Shown in pieces: positions 5,583 through 6,225 of a stretch of 6,225 nucleotides of DNA. The notes under the pieces are model-generated. The model had not been told where the DNA came from, did not search any database, and saw only the letters and a program-made list of their open reading frames with translations. Source of the stretch: Leptotrichia sp. oral taxon 215 (GTDB lineage: Bacteria; Fusobacteriota; Fusobacteriia; Fusobacteriales; Leptotrichiaceae); NCBI GenBank assembly GCA_905371725.1, contig CAJPML010000068.1:1-6225 (forward strand), read 5' to 3'. The translations under genes were made by a program, and so were the position numbers. The first letter of the stretch is position 1. The number at the start of each line of letters is the position of its first letter.

Positions 5583-5586
5583 GGAG
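5583..5586 (+). promoter_or_regulatory. upp ribosome binding site deciding the start
   Basis: GGAG is 9 nt before the ATG at 5596. An in-frame TTG at 5590 is only 3 nt away from it, too close for normal initiation, so the ATG is preferred. Confidence 0.75.
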
Positions 5587-5595
5587 TGATTGTCA

Positions 5596-6219
5596 ATGGC
5601 AGTTTTTGAATTAAAGCATCCCTTAATCGAGCATAAACTTACAAACTTAAGAAATAAGAACACAGATACTAAGCTTTTTAGGGAAAGTCTAAATGAAATA
5701 GCAGGTTTAATGGTGTATGAAGCAACAAAACATTTACCATTGAAGGAAATTGAAACAGAAACTCCTATTATGAAAACAAGAACGAAAGTTCTGGATGAGC
5801 CTATAACACTTGTTCCTATACTTAGGGCAGGATTAGGAATGATAGACGGGATACAGCAGCTTCTTCCAAATGCAAAGGTAGGTCATTTAGGAGTGTACAG
5901 AAATGAAGAAACTTTAGAACCTGTCTACTATTATGCAAAAATGCCTTCAAATGTTACAGAAAGTCAGGTTTTTGTAGTTGATCCGATGCTTGCAACAGGT
6001 GGTTCAATGATTTATACTCTTGATTATTTAAAGAATAAAGGTGTAAAAAATATTACTATGCTGTGTATAATAGGTGCTCCTGAAGGGATAAAAAAAATTC
6101 TTGATAAGCATCCTGATGTGGATTTGTATATTGCATCAATTGATGAAGGACTTACTGAAAGTGCTTATATTTATCCAGGATTAGGAGATGCAGGAGATAG
6201 AATATTTGGAACAAAATAA
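5596..6219 (+). CDS. upp: Uracil phosphoribosyltransferase
   Basis: Upp makes UMP from uracil and PRPP in the cytoplasm, the key step of pyrimidine salvage. With the ATG start the protein has 207 residues, matching the 208-209 typical of bacterial enzymes. Visible features are the N-terminal [18 protein letters not shown] (8-25), PILRAGLGM (74-82), [19 protein letters not shown] (99-117), the PRPP-binding loop [10 protein letters not shown] (128-137), and the uracil-binding end [17 protein letters not shown] (191-207). All expected motifs are intact. A TTG two codons upstream would add only Met-Ser and is disfavoured by its spacing from GGAG. The terminator behind rpmE2 suggests separate transcription. 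Only 6 bases follow the stop, so its own terminator and any partner such as a uracil permease lie outside. Confidence 0.97.
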   Translation: MAVFELKHPLIEHKLTNLRNKNTDTKLFRESLNEIAGLMVYEATKHLPLKEIETETPIMKTRTKVLDEPITLVPILRAGLGMIDGIQQLLPNAKVGHLGVYRNEETLEPVYYYAKMPSNVTESQVFVVDPMLATGGSMIYTLDYLKNKGVKNITMLCIIGAPEGIKKILDKHPDVDLYIASIDEGLTESAYIYPGLGDAGDRIFGTK

Positions 6220-6225
6220 TAAAAA

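Noticed and set aside
5590..5595. TTG start for upp
   Set aside because: It would be only 3 nt after GGAG; the ATG at 5596 has 9-nt spacing and matches the family N-terminus.
5444..5595. Attenuator or riboswitch controlling upp
   Set aside because: Only an AT-rich inverted repeat is visible; there is no terminator/antiterminator pair and no recognisable PyrR-type element.
1..6225. CRISPR array, toxin-antitoxin pair, defence island, insertion sequence or other novel system
   Set aside because: Every gene is a recognisable conserved housekeeping gene; no regularly spaced repeats, transposase motifs or unexplained coding stretch remains. The longest spacer, 205 nt, holds a terminator and AT-rich DNA.

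Overview
This is a low-G+C window (roughly one third G+C by eye) from a bacterial chromosome, packed with plus-strand housekeeping genes. I see no mobile element, CRISPR array, rRNA or tRNA, and no convincing minus-strand gene. A heptose adenylyltransferase for lipopolysaccharide or another heptose glycan, combined with strongly AT-rich DNA, short Pta/AckA enzymes and a zinc-free L31, suggests a low-G+C anaerobe or fermenter with an outer membrane. My best guess is a member of the Fusobacteriota, probably Leptotrichia or a relative. That guess rests on the general look of the proteins, not on a database search.

Region 1 (1-2651) is a compact run: rfaE2 (ADP-heptose synthesis), tsaE and tsaB (two subunits of the tRNA t6A machinery) and ftsY (signal recognition particle receptor). 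Spacing is a 37-nt gap, then a 32-bp overlap, then a 1-bp TAATG overlap, so it is very likely one transcript with translational coupling. The first bases can be read as the tail of another upstream gene ending in an ATGA overlap, so the run probably starts outside the window.

Region 2 (2652-4996) begins with a 106-nt spacer holding an imperfect inverted repeat. It is followed by pta and ackA, 34 nt apart, the phosphotransacetylase/acetate kinase pair that turns acetyl-CoA into acetate with ATP gain.

Region 3 (4997-5443) is a self-contained unit: an extended -10 promoter, a short leader with a possible hairpin, a cysteine-free type B ribosomal protein L31 (rpmE2), and an intrinsic terminator. 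The true rpmE2 start is at 5151; an in-frame upstream ATG lies inside the promoter spacer.

Region 4 (5444-6225) has an AT-rich spacer with an inverted repeat and candidate promoters, then upp (uracil phosphoribosyltransferase, pyrimidine salvage), which ends just before the window does.

I looked for a new system and found none. The points most worth a second look are small: inverted repeats and a recurring TTACAGTAT-like word in the spacers before pta, rpmE2 and upp; the overlapping tsaE/tsaB genes with a TsaB that lacks the usual Asp of its first motif; tiny ATG-to-stop frames overlapping several ribosome binding sites; and start-site corrections for rpmE2 and upp.
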